From the NCBI GenBank assembly GCA_963748315.1, contig CAVVIK010000006.1, forward strand, positions 1 through 64,000: DNA of 64,000 nt, given 5' to 3'. Positions 50,695 through 60,101 of this stretch are shown here, piece by piece. Below the pieces are notes generated by a model. It worked only from the letters and a program-made list of their open reading frames with translations, was not told where the DNA came from and did no database searches. The DNA comes from DASPHG01 sp963748315 (GTDB lineage Bacteria; Actinomycetota; Thermoleophilia; Solirubrobacterales; Thermoleophilaceae). Position 1 is the first letter of the stretch, and each line of letters starts with the position of its first letter. The position numbers and the translations under genes were made by a program.

Positions 50695-51858
50695 TCAGTC
50701 GGCTGTCACACGCACCTTCCGGCGAGCGGCACGATAGCCGCCCTTCGAAGCGACCGCGCGCCGCTTGCCTGCCCGCTTGAACTTCCGCCGCAGGACGGCC
50801 TTGCCGCGTTCGTCGGTCGTCGCCTCTCTGCCGCCCAACCGGACCGCCGCCGCCTGCACCGGCTCGCCGTCCGCCGTGACCTTCGTCCTGAAGCGCGTGC
50901 GCGCGCCGGCCACGGTCCGGCGCGGCCTGATCGAGAGGCGCAGTCCCGGGACGTCGCCCGTCTCGGCCACACCCGCGATCTCCGTGACGTCGCCGTTGAA
51001 GGCGACCACGTAGAGGTTCTCAGGCGGAAACGGCGTGCCGTAGAGCCCCACCGCCACAGCGCTCGGCCCGTCCGGGAACGGCGGCAGGCCGCGAACGAGC
51101 ACGCACATCTCGGCGTCAGCGGTCACCTTCCAGACCGAGCCGGCGCCGTTCGCGGCTACGTAGAGGTTGTCCAACGGATCGCGGTCCATCCCGTCGAAGC
51201 CGGCCGCCGCGTCCTCCTCGGGCGCGACCGCGAACGGGGTCACGTTCGTGGGGTCCGCGATCTCGACGCGCTGGATCGCCGCGGGCTGGAACGTTTGGTT
51301 GACGTACAGCCACTTGCCGGTCGAGTCGACCTGGAGGCCGTTGCCCGACTGCACGCTGGCCCAGCCGCGCTCGGTCTCGCCGTCCACGATCCGGTCGATG
51401 TTCGAGCCGAAGTCGTTCGACGCGTAGATGGCGCCGTCCGGGCCGCGGTCGACGCCATTCCCCATCGAGAGCCTGGTCGCGTACGGCTCACTCTTGCCGG
51501 TGACCGGGTCGATCCGGATCAGGCTCGAGGGCCCCGTCTGGTCGCCCATCGTCCCGTTGGCGATCGAGTTGCCGACGCCCATCACGATCGTCCCGGCGGG
51601 CTCGATCGCCAGGCCGCCGGGCTCCTCCGCCTCGGTGTGCTCGTCCGGCTTGCCGTTGGGCCGGTCGAGGCGCAGCAGGGCGCTCTCGTTCGTGAAGTAG
51701 AGGCTGCCGTTCGGGTGCACGATCGCGGACTCGAGAGTGCCCTGCCCGGTGGCAAGCGTCCGGATCTCGAACGGCCCGCCCGGGCAGTCCGGTGCGGCGA
51801 CCGCCGGCGGCGCGAGGAGAGAGGGCACGGCGAGCGCGAGGAGGGCCAGGCGACGCAC
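50695..51858 (-). CDS. Secreted beta-propeller (SMP-30/NHL-like) protein
   Basis: 387 residues from GTG at 51858. Signal peptide (RRLALLALAVPSLLAPPAVA), then propeller blades: LESAIVHPNGSLYFTNESAL, PGGLAIEPAGTIVMGVGNSI, GNGVDRGPDGAIYASNDFGS, GNGLQVDSTGKWLYVNQTFQ and GMDRDPLDNLYVAANGAGSV. The last 85 residues (RLSIRPRRTVAGARTRFRTK to the Arg/Lys-rich end) form an Ig-like, strongly basic C-terminal domain, probably a wall or polymer contact. Enzyme activity (lactonase) is not demonstrated by the sequence. Same strand as the beta-helix gene, 35 bases upstream of it. Confidence 0.82.
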   Translation of the reverse strand: MRRLALLALAVPSLLAPPAVAAPDCPGGPFEIRTLATGQGTLESAIVHPNGSLYFTNESALLRLDRPNGKPDEHTEAEEPGGLAIEPAGTIVMGVGNSIANGTMGDQTGPSSLIRIDPVTGKSEPYATRLSMGNGVDRGPDGAIYASNDFGSNIDRIVDGETERGWASVQSGNGLQVDSTGKWLYVNQTFQPAAIQRVEIADPTNVTPFAVAPEEDAAAGFDGMDRDPLDNLYVAANGAGSVWKVTADAEMCVLVRGLPPFPDGPSAVAVGLYGTPFPPENLYVVAFNGDVTEIAGVAETGDVPGLRLSIRPRRTVAGARTRFRTKVTADGEPVQAAAVRLGGREATTDERGKAVLRRKFKRAGKRRAVASKGGYRAARRKVRVTAD

Positions 51859-51881
51859 GGCCGGAGCGTATCCCGGCGCGC

Positions 51882-52613
51882 TCAGGCGAGCGCCACGACC
51901 GCGCCGATCGCGACCGACACGAGCAGGAGCACGGTCACCGCCTGCTCGTACCGCCCCTCGGCCAGGTGCGCGAAGAGCGGCCTGCCGGTCACGTGGCCGA
52001 CGGCCGCCGCCACGGGCATTGCAACGAGGACGGCACCCTCCGGCAGCGCGATGTCGGCCGCGCCGAGCGCGAGCGCCGCGAGGCCGATCGCCGCGAACGA
52101 GATGAACAGGACGCTGAGCGTGTCGCGCATGCGCCTCGGGTCCACCCTTCGGCCGAGCAGGTAGAGCAGGAGCGGCGGCCCGTTGGCTGACGTGGTCGTC
52201 GTCAGCGCGCCCGCGGTCAGGCCGACGAATGGGATCGAGAGAAAGGGGTCTGACCCCGTTCTTGCGGTGCGGCGGATCAAGAGCGTCGCGAGGACCGCGA
52301 CCGTTACGAGCAGCTGGAGCGCATGCGCGTCCAGCTCGGCGAGCAGGAACGTGCCGGCGAGGGCACCGATCGAGCCCCACGCGAGTATCTCTCCGCTCTC
52401 GCGCCACAACGGGTCGGGCCGGCGTGCCTCCGTGAGCAGGGTCAGCGAGCTGGTCAGCATGCCGAGGCAGAGCAGGCTCGTGATCGCCTCCTCGGGCGGG
52501 AAGGCGGCGGCCACGAGCGGGCCGGCGACCAGCACGAACCCGAACCCGGTGGCCGCGTGGCAGGCGCCGCCGGCCAGCACGGCGGCGGTCGCGAGAAGCT
52601 CAGCGTCGGTCAC
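51882..52613 (-). CDS. TauE/SafE family membrane transporter
   Basis: 243 residues from GTG at 52613. Seven or eight membrane helices with the internal repeat of the family: LAGGACHAATGFGFVLVAGP, then PFVGLTAGALTTTTSANGPP and LLLYLLGRRVDPRRMRDTLS. Members export sulfite, sulfoacetate or other organic anions; substrate is not predictable here. Its start lies only 21 bases from the divergent murB start, leaving almost no room for two promoters. Confidence 0.85.
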   Translation of the reverse strand: MTDAELLATAAVLAGGACHAATGFGFVLVAGPLVAAAFPPEEAITSLLCLGMLTSSLTLLTEARRPDPLWRESGEILAWGSIGALAGTFLLAELDAHALQLLVTVAVLATLLIRRTARTGSDPFLSIPFVGLTAGALTTTTSANGPPLLLYLLGRRVDPRRMRDTLSVLFISFAAIGLAALALGAADIALPEGAVLVAMPVAAAVGHVTGRPLFAHLAEGRYEQAVTVLLLVSVAIGAVVALA

Positions 52614-52634
52614 GGGCGCGATGATGCCGTGCCG

Positions 52635-53666
<1,032 letters not shown>

Positions 53667-53677
53667 GCTCGCGCCTC

Positions 53678-54763
53678 GTGCCGCGCAAGAAGATCCTGAG
53701 CGTCGTTGGGACACGGCCCAACTTCATGAAGATCGGCCCAATTCAGGCCGAGCTTGCCGCGCAACCGGATGAGTTCGAGCCCGTGCTCGTCCACACCGGC
53801 CAGCACTACGACGCGGCGATGTCCGACATCTTCTTCGAGGAGCTCGGAATCGCCGCCCCCGACCACATGCTCGATGTCGGCTCGGGCACGCACACACAGC
53901 AGACCGCGCGCGTGATGGAACGGCTCGAGCCGGTGGTCGAGGCCGAGGAGCCCGACGTGGTCCTTGTGGCGGGCGACGTCAACTCGACTCTGGCCGCCGC
54001 ACTTGTCGCGGTCCAGCTCGGGGTGGCGGTAGGACACGTCGAGGCCGGCCTTCGGAGCTTCGACCGTTCGATGCCCGAGGAGATCAACAGAACCCTCACC
54101 GATCAGGTCTCCCAGATGCTGTTCACGCATTCGCCCGAGGCCAAGGACAACCTCCTCGCGGAGAACTGCAGCGCTGACGCGGTCCATTACGTCGGAAACA
54201 CGATGATCGACACGTTGGTGGCGCTGCGTTCGCGGATCGATGCGCAGGAGTCCGTCGCCGCGCGCGGTCTCGAACCGAACGGGTTCGTCCTCGTGACGCT
54301 CCATCGTCCGGCGCTGGTGGACGGGCCGATGCTCGCCGACGTGATCACGCAGCTCGGCCGGCTCGCAAGCCAGTTTCCCGTGGTCTTTCCGGCGCACCCG
54401 CGGACGCGAAAGGGGATCGAGCGCCTCGGCGTATCCACGCCCGCTGCACTGGAGATCGTCGAGCCACTCGGATACCTCGAGTTCCTCAACCTGCTCTCGG
54501 GCGCGGCCGCGGTACTGACCGACTCGGGGGGGATCCAGGAGGAGGCCAGCTTTCTCGGCGTGCCGTGCCTCACGCTGCGCGACAACACCGAGCGGCCGGT
54601 CACCGTCTCGATGGGGACCAACGTCCTGCTCGGGCTGAGGCCCGACCGGATTACGGACGTGCCGGCCCTGATCGAGGAGGTACGCGCACGACCGATCAAG
54701 GTGCCGCCATTCTGGGACGGGTCGGCCAGCGCCCGGATCGTCGAGGTGCTGAAGGTCTTCTAG
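53678..54763 (+). CDS. wecB: UDP-N-acetylglucosamine 2-epimerase (non-hydrolysing)
   Basis: 361 residues from GTG at 53678. Signatures: ILSVVGTRPNFMKIGPIQAE, VHTGQHYDAAMSDIFFEELG, VLVAGDVNSTLAAALVAVQL, GHVEAGLRSFDRSMPEEINR and LTDSGGIQEEASFLGVPCLT, then LRDNTERPVTVSMGTN. Converts UDP-GlcNAc to UDP-ManNAc for surface polymers. Its place directly behind murB lets two UDP-GlcNAc users be made together. Stop shares CTAG with the convergent membrane gene. Confidence 0.95.
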   Translation: MPRKKILSVVGTRPNFMKIGPIQAELAAQPDEFEPVLVHTGQHYDAAMSDIFFEELGIAAPDHMLDVGSGTHTQQTARVMERLEPVVEAEEPDVVLVAGDVNSTLAAALVAVQLGVAVGHVEAGLRSFDRSMPEEINRTLTDQVSQMLFTHSPEAKDNLLAENCSADAVHYVGNTMIDTLVALRSRIDAQESVAARGLEPNGFVLVTLHRPALVDGPMLADVITQLGRLASQFPVVFPAHPRTRKGIERLGVSTPAALEIVEPLGYLEFLNLLSGAAAVLTDSGGIQEEASFLGVPCLTLRDNTERPVTVSMGTNVLLGLRPDRITDVPALIEEVRARPIKVPPFWDGSASARIVEVLKVF

Positions 54764-55158
54764 CCGGTAGCGGGCTCGGGTGGGCGCGCCCACCAGGCGA
54801 GCGCTGCGAACCCGGCGTACATCGCCGTTTCGAGATGCTCGACGAGCGGCTGCGAGTCCTCGATAAGCCCGCGCAGATGGACGATCGCGAGGAGCGCACC
54901 GGCGACTGCGAGGATCGTGAACAGTGCCCGGTAGCGCGCGGGATCGCGCACGGCGACGAGAGCGGTGCCCGCGATCGCTATCGCCACTGCACCGAGGCAG
55001 CGCCCGAGGTAGTTGCCGAGATCGGTCTCGGGGCCCGTGTCCCATCCGAAGCGCTCCGCCCACCAGTAGGGATCGATGAAGAGCGGCAGCGCGAAGAGCG
55101 GCAGGAATACCGCCGCGACGACGAGCAGGAACGCGCTTGCGCGACGGTCCTGCGTCAC
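54760..55158 (-). CDS. Small integral membrane protein, unknown
   Basis: 132 residues from GTG at 55158. Four membrane segments: AFLLVVAAVFLPLFALPLFI, LGNYLGRCLGAVAIAIAGTA, YRALFTILAVAGALLAIVHL and LETAMYAGFAALAWWARPPE. No family recognised. The start overlaps the stop of the next upstream membrane gene by GTGA, so the pair is co-translated. Confidence 0.72.
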   Translation of the reverse strand: MTQDRRASAFLLVVAAVFLPLFALPLFIDPYWWAERFGWDTGPETDLGNYLGRCLGAVAIAIAGTALVAVRDPARYRALFTILAVAGALLAIVHLRGLIEDSQPLVEHLETAMYAGFAALAWWARPPEPATG

Positions 55159-55541
55159 CGCTTGGACGCGAGCCACCCGAAGCCGAGCGCCATCGCGGTG
55201 TTCGACAGGCCCGCGAACCAGAGTCCAGCGCGCGCGCCGGGACGGCTGAACGCGTCCGAGCGCGACCACAGCGCGTCGGTAGCGATCTCGGTGCCGCGCA
55301 GCCAGGCGAGTGCCCACCAGTCGCGCCCTTCGCCGCGTTGGTCGGCGAGCGTGTGCGCCGCCGCGAAGGTGAGCCAGATCGGCGCGCAGCGCCGGAACAG
55401 CTCACGAGCGTCGTCGCTGGGCGCGTCGTGCCCGAGCGCGTTCAGGGTCTGTGCGGGCGCCAGCAGCGCGCCCAGCCCGAGCGCGAGGTCGAAGCCGATC
55501 ATGAATCGGTTGTTCGCTCGCAATGCCTGCTCGAGGTCCAC
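55155..55541 (-). CDS. Small integral membrane protein, unknown
   Basis: 128 residues from GTG at 55541. Starts VDLEQALRANNRFMIGFDLA, with hydrophobic segments around LGLGALLAPAQTLNALG, PIWLTFAAAHTLAD and AGLWFAGLSNTAMALGFGWL. Resembles DUF4267-type small membrane proteins in length and spacing, but the match is only by eye. Coupled to the following membrane gene. Confidence 0.68.
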   Translation of the reverse strand: MDLEQALRANNRFMIGFDLALGLGALLAPAQTLNALGHDAPSDDARELFRRCAPIWLTFAAAHTLADQRGEGRDWWALAWLRGTEIATDALWSRSDAFSRPGARAGLWFAGLSNTAMALGFGWLASKR

Positions 55542-55558
55542 GGCCGGCGATCGTATCC

Positions 55559-56173
55559 CTAGCCGCGCTCGACCCAGTAGACCGGCCGCATCGTCCCCGC
55601 CTTGAGCGGGCGGCAGAAGACCACGGCGGCGCGCATGCGCTCCCAGTTGGCGAAGTACGACGCCATCCGCAGCCCGGCGGCACCGCACGTGAGCGTCCAC
55701 CCCGCGGCAGTGAGCAGCGCGCCGCCGGCCAGGTCGTCGCCGATTTCCTCGCGCGGCTGGCCGCCGAGCACTAGCGCTAACCCCGCACCGATGAACCCCG
55801 CTACGAGCAAGCCGATGACGATCGTGATCGCGGGGGGAATGACCCGCCGTGTGGTCGCTCCTGAGGTCTCGCGCGGCACGGGCGGCGGCGGGGGCGCGCG
55901 GTCGAGTATCCGGTAGTAGAGGATCTCCGGCCCGGTCCGGCGTGCCAGGAGCAGCGCGCCGAGTACGCAGCCGAGCGACAGCCCGAGCAGGATGAGGATC
56001 AGGATCAGTTCGGTGCGGTCCAATTCCGCGGCGCTGCCGCTCGCGATGTCGACGGCGAGCAGCGCAGCGCCAAGCGCGATCCAGCACCAACCGAAGCGCA
56101 CGAGCTCCTGCCGAGCGCGCACGATTAGCGGCGGCGGAGGTGGAGGCGGTTCCTCAGGCGGTAGCGCCGTCAC
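55559..56173 (-). CDS. Integral membrane protein, unknown
   Basis: 204 residues. A cytoplasmic Pro-rich start (MTALPPEEPPPPPPPLIV) is followed by helix pairs: WCWIALGAALLAVDIASG, LILILILLGLSLGCVLGALL, then PAITIVIGLLVAGFIGAGLA and LLTAAGWTLTCGAAGLRMAS. Between pairs sits another PPPPPVPRE stretch. No known family. It is divergent from the ABC ATPase gene of the RiPP cluster (24 bases between starts). Confidence 0.7.
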   Translation of the reverse strand: MTALPPEEPPPPPPPLIVRARQELVRFGWCWIALGAALLAVDIASGSAAELDRTELILILILLGLSLGCVLGALLLARRTGPEILYYRILDRAPPPPPVPRETSGATTRRVIPPAITIVIGLLVAGFIGAGLALVLGGQPREEIGDDLAGGALLTAAGWTLTCGAAGLRMASYFANWERMRAAVVFCRPLKAGTMRPVYWVERG

Positions 56174-56197
56174 GGCGCGAGTCTAAGGTTCGGCGCC

Positions 56198-56837
56198 GTG
56201 GCGTCAGCCTCCGGCGACCAACCAATCCTGTCGGTCCGTGGGCTGTCGCGCAGCTTCGGCAGCCAGGAGATCGTGCGCAACCTCGACCTGACCGTGACCG
56301 AGGGTGAGCGGGTTGCGCTCCGAGGGCCGAACGGCTCAGGGAAGACCACCATCCTGCGCTGCATCACGGGTGCGCTGCTCCCGACGACGGGCGCGGTGGA
56401 GGTCGAGGGCCATGAGGCCGGGAGCAAGACGGCTACCGGCCTCGGTCGGCGCGTCGCTCTCGCAGGAGCGTTCGTTCTACCTGCGGCTGAGCGGACGCGA
56501 GAACTTGCTCTTCTTCGCGCAACTCCGGCATTCCAGCCGCGCCGCCGCACTCGAGCAGGTCCGCGCGCTCGAGGACGAGCTCGAGATCCGGCACATCACG
56601 AAGAAGCGGATGGACACCTGCTCGACCGGAATGCTCCAGCAGGTCGGCCTCGCGCGCGCGTTTCTGGGCTCCCCGCGGCTGCTGGTCCTGGACGAGCCCA
56701 CGCGCTCACTCGACGACGGCGCGATCGCGCGCCTGTGGGCCGCGCTCGACAGGCGAGCGGACGCGGCAGTACTGATCGCAACGCACAGACCGGATGACCT
56801 CGACCACTGCAACAGGCGCATCGATTTCCCGCATTAG
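56198..56837 (+). CDS. ABC transporter ATPase, RiPP cluster (one frameshift)
   Basis: From GTG at 56198: Walker A in RGPNGSGKTTILRCITGALL, signature STGMLQQVGLARAFLGSPRL, Walker B LLVLDEPTRSLDDG and switch His in LIATHRPDDLD. One extra base near 56445 parts the N-terminal half (ending SKTATGL) from ASLSQERSFYLRLSGRENLL. The corrected protein is 212 residues, a short ABC-2 type ATPase. Its 3' end overlaps the permease gene by 44 bases. Likely exports or gives immunity to the peptide made by the downstream genes; typical lasso clusters use a fused ABC protein instead. Confidence 0.87.
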
Positions 56838-57640
56838 CTGGCCGCGGCCGCGCGCGATCCTGGCTCTCGCTCGGCGAGACCTGCTGATCTACGCGTCGTA
56901 CCGGCTGATCATGACCCTCGACCTGTGGGTCGGGGTGCTCGACGTAGTCGTCTACTACTTCATCTCGGAGACGTTTGCGGGAGCGACGACCGAGTCGCTG
57001 GGTGCTGCCCCGTCGTACTTCGCCTTCGCGCTCGTCGGCATCGCGGTGACGGTCGTCATCCAGGCCGCGTCGCTGGGCATCGCCACGAAGGTCAGGGAGG
57101 AGCAGCTGACCGGCACCCTCGAGGCGCTGGTAGCGCAGCCGGTCACGACGACGGAGCTGGCGACCGGGCTATGCGGGCTGCCCTTCGCGATCTCCGCGGT
57201 GCGGGTCGCCGTCTACCTGATCTTCGGCGCGCTCGCCTTCGGGCTCGACCTCTCGCACACCGACTGGGTCGGCTTCTTCGTGATGCTCGGGACGACCGCG
57301 CTGTCCATGTCGGCGGTCGGGATCGGCACCGCGGCGGTCGTCCTGGTCGTCAAGCGCGGCGCCACGATCGCGGGCCTCGTCATCTTCGCGATGAGCCTGG
57401 TCGGCGGCGCCTTCTTCCCTGTCGAGGTTCTGCCGGACTGGCTCGAGGCGATCGGCCAGGTCGTGCCGCCTCGGTTCGCCTTCGACGGCTTCCGCATCAG
57501 CTATGTTCGAAGGTCACGGGTGGAGCGACGACGCTCTGATGCTCGCGCTGTTCACGGTCGTTGCACTCCCGCTGTCGGTCTGGCTGTTCGGCCGCGGGAT
57601 GCTCTACGCGCGCCGCGCGGGCACGCTTGCCCAGTATTGA
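56794..57640 (+). CDS. ABC-2 type permease, RiPP cluster (one frameshift)
   Basis: Six membrane helices of the ABC-2 kind: RRDLLIYASYRLIMTLDLWV, VLDVVVYYFISETFAG, YFAFALVGIAVTVVIQAASL, the EEQLTGTLEALVAQPVTTTE coupling helix, VFAMSLVGG-like IFAMSLVGGAFFPVEVLPDW, and VPPRFAFDGFR. One extra base near 57502 must be removed to reach the end MFEGHGWSDDALMLALFTVV to RRAGTLAQY. The corrected protein has 281 residues. Partner of the preceding ATPase. Confidence 0.86.
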
Positions 57641-57669
57641 CAGGGTTTGCCCAAGCCGTGTAAATCGGC

Positions 57670-57698
57670 TCGACAACGGGCCCAATCGGTCGTATATT
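57670..57698 (+). promoter_or_regulatory. Sigma-70-type promoter for the RiPP operon
   Basis: TCGACA at 57670-57675 and TATATT at 57693-57698, each five of six to consensus, are separated by exactly 17 bases. The -10 ends 30 bases before the GTG of the PqqD-like gene. It lies after the ABC transporter, so the peptide genes can be expressed apart from the exporter. Confidence 0.65.
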
Positions 57699-57728
57699 CG
57701 GGGGAAGGCTCGCCAAGAAAGGCAGACA

Positions 57729-57992
57729 GTGGGTGCTATGTCACACGTCAGGCCCGACGTGGTTGGCAGACGGATCGGAGATCGTTTTGTGCTCGTGAAT
57801 TTGCGGACCAACCGCATTTACGAGTTGAACGAGACGGCGTCTGCGCTATGGGAACTGTTGGAAGCCGGCACCGACGTCTCGGAGCTCGAGACGAAGTTGC
57901 GCGAGCGCTACGACGTCGAGCCGGAGAAGGTCCGTGACGAGATCGACAACGTCATGCGGGTGATGACGGATGCAGGGCTGGTGACCGCATGA
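57729..57992 (+). CDS. PqqD-like RiPP recognition element (lasso B1-type)
   Basis: 87 residues from GTG at 57729, chosen because AAAGG lies seven bases upstream; an ATG nine bases later is possible. PqqD fold: RRIGDRFVLVNLRTNRIYEL, NETASALWELLEAGTDVSEL, ETKLRERYDVEPEKVRDEID, NVMRVMTDAGLV. In lasso-peptide pathways this free-standing domain (B1) binds the leader peptide and presents it to the protease B2 and cyclase. Overlaps the cyclase gene by ATGA. Confidence 0.92.
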   Translation: MGAMSHVRPDVVGRRIGDRFVLVNLRTNRIYELNETASALWELLEAGTDVSELETKLRERYDVEPEKVRDEIDNVMRVMTDAGLVTA

Positions 57993-59831
57993 GCGCCGTC
58001 CAGGCCGCGCCTCAGCACGAGCAGCACGCCGCGTTCGAGCCGTGGGTCGCTCGGCTGGGGCCGATGCGCCCATCTCCACTCGAGCTCGTCGGCGACCCCG
58101 GGCCCGCAACAAGCGCCCGGTCCGGTTCACGCACCGCGGTCTTCGACGGGGTGCTGTACAACCGCAACGAGCTGGAGCGCCTGCTCGGCGCGCAACCGGG
58201 CGCGACCGACGCGCAGCTGGTGCTCGGGGCGTACGAGCGCCTCGGCCTCGACGTGCTCGACCACCTGAAGGGCATCTTCACGCTCGCGCTCTGGAACGCC
58301 GACGAGCGGTCGGGGGTCCTCGCGCACGATCCACTCGGCAGCTATCCGTGCTTCTACGCGGAGAACGGCGACGAGCTCTTGGTCTCGACGTCGGTCGACG
58401 CGCTCCTGGCGTGCGACGGAGTGTCAGGGACACTCGACCGCGCGGTGCTCGCCGACCACCTATGTCACCGGTGGCCCGACCGCGAGCGGACGTACTTCGA
58501 AGCCGTCAAGCGGATCCCGCCGTGTCACGCGCTGGTGATCGAGCCCGGTGGCCGCCGCCTCTACCGCTACTGGGATCCGGCACCCCCCGGGGAGCCGATG
58601 GACTGGGTCACGGAGGACGAGCTCGAGCGCTTCGGCGAGCTGTTCGACCAGGCGGTGAACCGCGCCCTCGGGCTCGGCCCGGCCGCGATCTTCCTCAGCG
58701 GCGGGTTCGACTCGGTCAGCGTCGCGGCCGTCGCCGCCGACAACTGCCGGACTCAGGGGCTGCGCGCACCACTGGCGCTGTCCGTCGCGTTCCCTCATCC
58801 GGACTGCAACGAGGAGCCCATCCAGCGAGGCGTTGCGCGCGAGCTCGGGATCGACCAGCTGATGCTGAACCTGGACGATGCCGTGAAGCCCGACGGGCTC
58901 CTGCAGGCATCGTGCGCGCTGCAGGCCGGCAGGTCCGCGCCGATGCTCAGCTACTTCGCGCCCCCGTATCTGCAGCTCGCGAAGGATGCTCGCGCGCGCG
59001 GCTACAACGCGGTGCTGACCGGCGGCGGCGGCGACGAGTGGCTGTGCGTGACGCCGTTGCTCGCCGCGGACCTGATCCGCGCCGGCGACGTGCGTGGGCT
59101 GGTGCGACACGCGAAGAGCATGAAGCGGTCCTTCAACCTGCCCGCGCGAACCGTGTGGCGCAACGCGCTCTGGGTCTTCGGCCTGCGCCAGCTGCTCGGC
59201 GCGGCGGCCGGCTCTGCGCTGCGGCGCTTCGCGCCCACTCGTCTCGAGTCCCACCGGCGGCGCGCCGCACAAGCCCCGGTGCTCGACTGGGTCGCGCCGG
59301 ACCCCGAGCTGCGCGAAGAGCTGACGCGACGCAACGTGGAGGCGTGGCCCGAGCGGCCCACCGACGGCTGGTATCGCCACGACCTGCGCAACGGCCTGGA
59401 CCACGCGGTGACCGCGATGGAGATGGAGGAGTTCTTCGAGAACGCGCGCCTGACGGGGGTGCGCACGCTCTGCCCGTACATGGACCCGGACCTCGTCCAC
59501 TTCCTCTACCGGGTACCACCGGAGCTGCTCGACAAGGGTGGCCGCGCAAAGGGGCTCGTACGGCACGAGCTCGCGCGCCGCTTCCCGGAGCTCGGCTTCG
59601 ATCGGCAGAAGAAGCTCACGGCTGTCTCGTACAGCCGCGGCGTCGTGCTCGAGCAGGGAGAGCGAGCGTGGCAGGGGCTCAGGTGGGGCCCCCTCGCTCG
59701 CGGAGCTCGACGTCATCGACCAAAAGGCGTTCGAGCGCGAGTTGCAGGCCATCTTGTCCGGGCGGAGGGAACGCGTGTTCCACGTCTCGGACGTCCTGAA
59801 TCTCGAGGCTTGGACCAGATCGCGAATTTGA
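57989..59831 (+). CDS. Asparagine synthase-like lasso cyclase (one frameshift)
   Basis: 613 residues after correction. The N-terminal glutaminase-like domain lacks the Cys-2 nucleophile (starts MSAVQAAPQHEQHAAF), as in lasso C proteins, which do not need glutamine. The synthetase half has the ATP loop AAIFLSGGFDSVSVAAVAAD and the LTGGGGDEWLC segment. It would activate an Asp/Glu side chain of the core as AMP ester and close the macrolactam. Near 59690 one extra base separates GERAWQGLRWG from PSLAELDVIDQKAFERELQA; the real end is LNLEAWTRSRI at 59831. Follows the PqqD-like gene by ATGA and precedes the precursor by 22 bases. Confidence 0.9.
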
Positions 59832-59836
59832 ATCGG

Positions 59837-59845
59837 AGGAGGTGA
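59837..59845 (+). promoter_or_regulatory. Perfect Shine-Dalgarno site of the RiPP precursor
   Basis: AGGAGGTGA at 59837-59845 matches the full anti-Shine-Dalgarno sequence and lies eight bases before the precursor ATG. It is the strongest ribosome site seen in the window, which fits the need for far more precursor than enzyme. It also shows that the ATG at 59854, not the GTG at 59842 inside the site, is the start. Confidence 0.85.
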
Positions 59846-59853
59846 AACGCCAG

Positions 59854-60009
59854 ATGGAAACACCCAAGAAGGAAGCTCGCAAGGAGTACGAGCCGATGAA
59901 GGTGGCCGAGGTCGGTCACGTCGGCGACGTCCTGCAGGGCGGTGGCGGCAAGCTAAGCCCCGTCGACGCCGACCAGGGCGACAACCGCAAGCCCAAGGGG
60001 CAGGGCTGA
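59854..60009 (+). CDS. RiPP precursor peptide (lasso-type leader)
   Basis: 51 residues. Leader METPKKEARKEYEPMKVAEV followed by GHVGDVLQ, then GGGGKLSPVDADQGDNRKPK and GQG. Tyr-12 and Gly-21 are nine apart with Val at the Leu place, the spacing of the YxxPxLxxxG leader motif bound by B1 proteins; Pro is one residue closer to Tyr. Counting from that motif the core would start at Gly-29. Lasso rings join residue 1 to Asp/Glu at 7, 8 or 9: Asp-38 fits with Gly-32, Gly-31 or Gly-30 as residue 1. The usual Thr two residues before the core is absent. Lies between cyclase and kinase genes. Confidence 0.88.
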   Translation: METPKKEARKEYEPMKVAEVGHVGDVLQGGGGKLSPVDADQGDNRKPKGQG

Positions 60010-60042
60010 GCCCCACGCTGAGACCGCTCGGCTCGGTGGGCC

Positions 60043-60062
60043 GGACAGGGGGCCTCCTGTCC
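60043..60062 (+). terminator. Hairpin between precursor and kinase genes
   Basis: GGACAGG (60043-60049) pairs with CCTGTCC (60056-60062) around a six-base loop. No T run follows and the next cluster gene begins 39 bases later. A partial terminator after the precursor, giving more precursor mRNA than enzyme mRNA, is common in RiPP clusters. Confidence 0.5.
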
Positions 60063-60101
60063 ACCCGCCGGGCTCGAGCGGGATCGCGTATCTAGTAGCT
60101 C

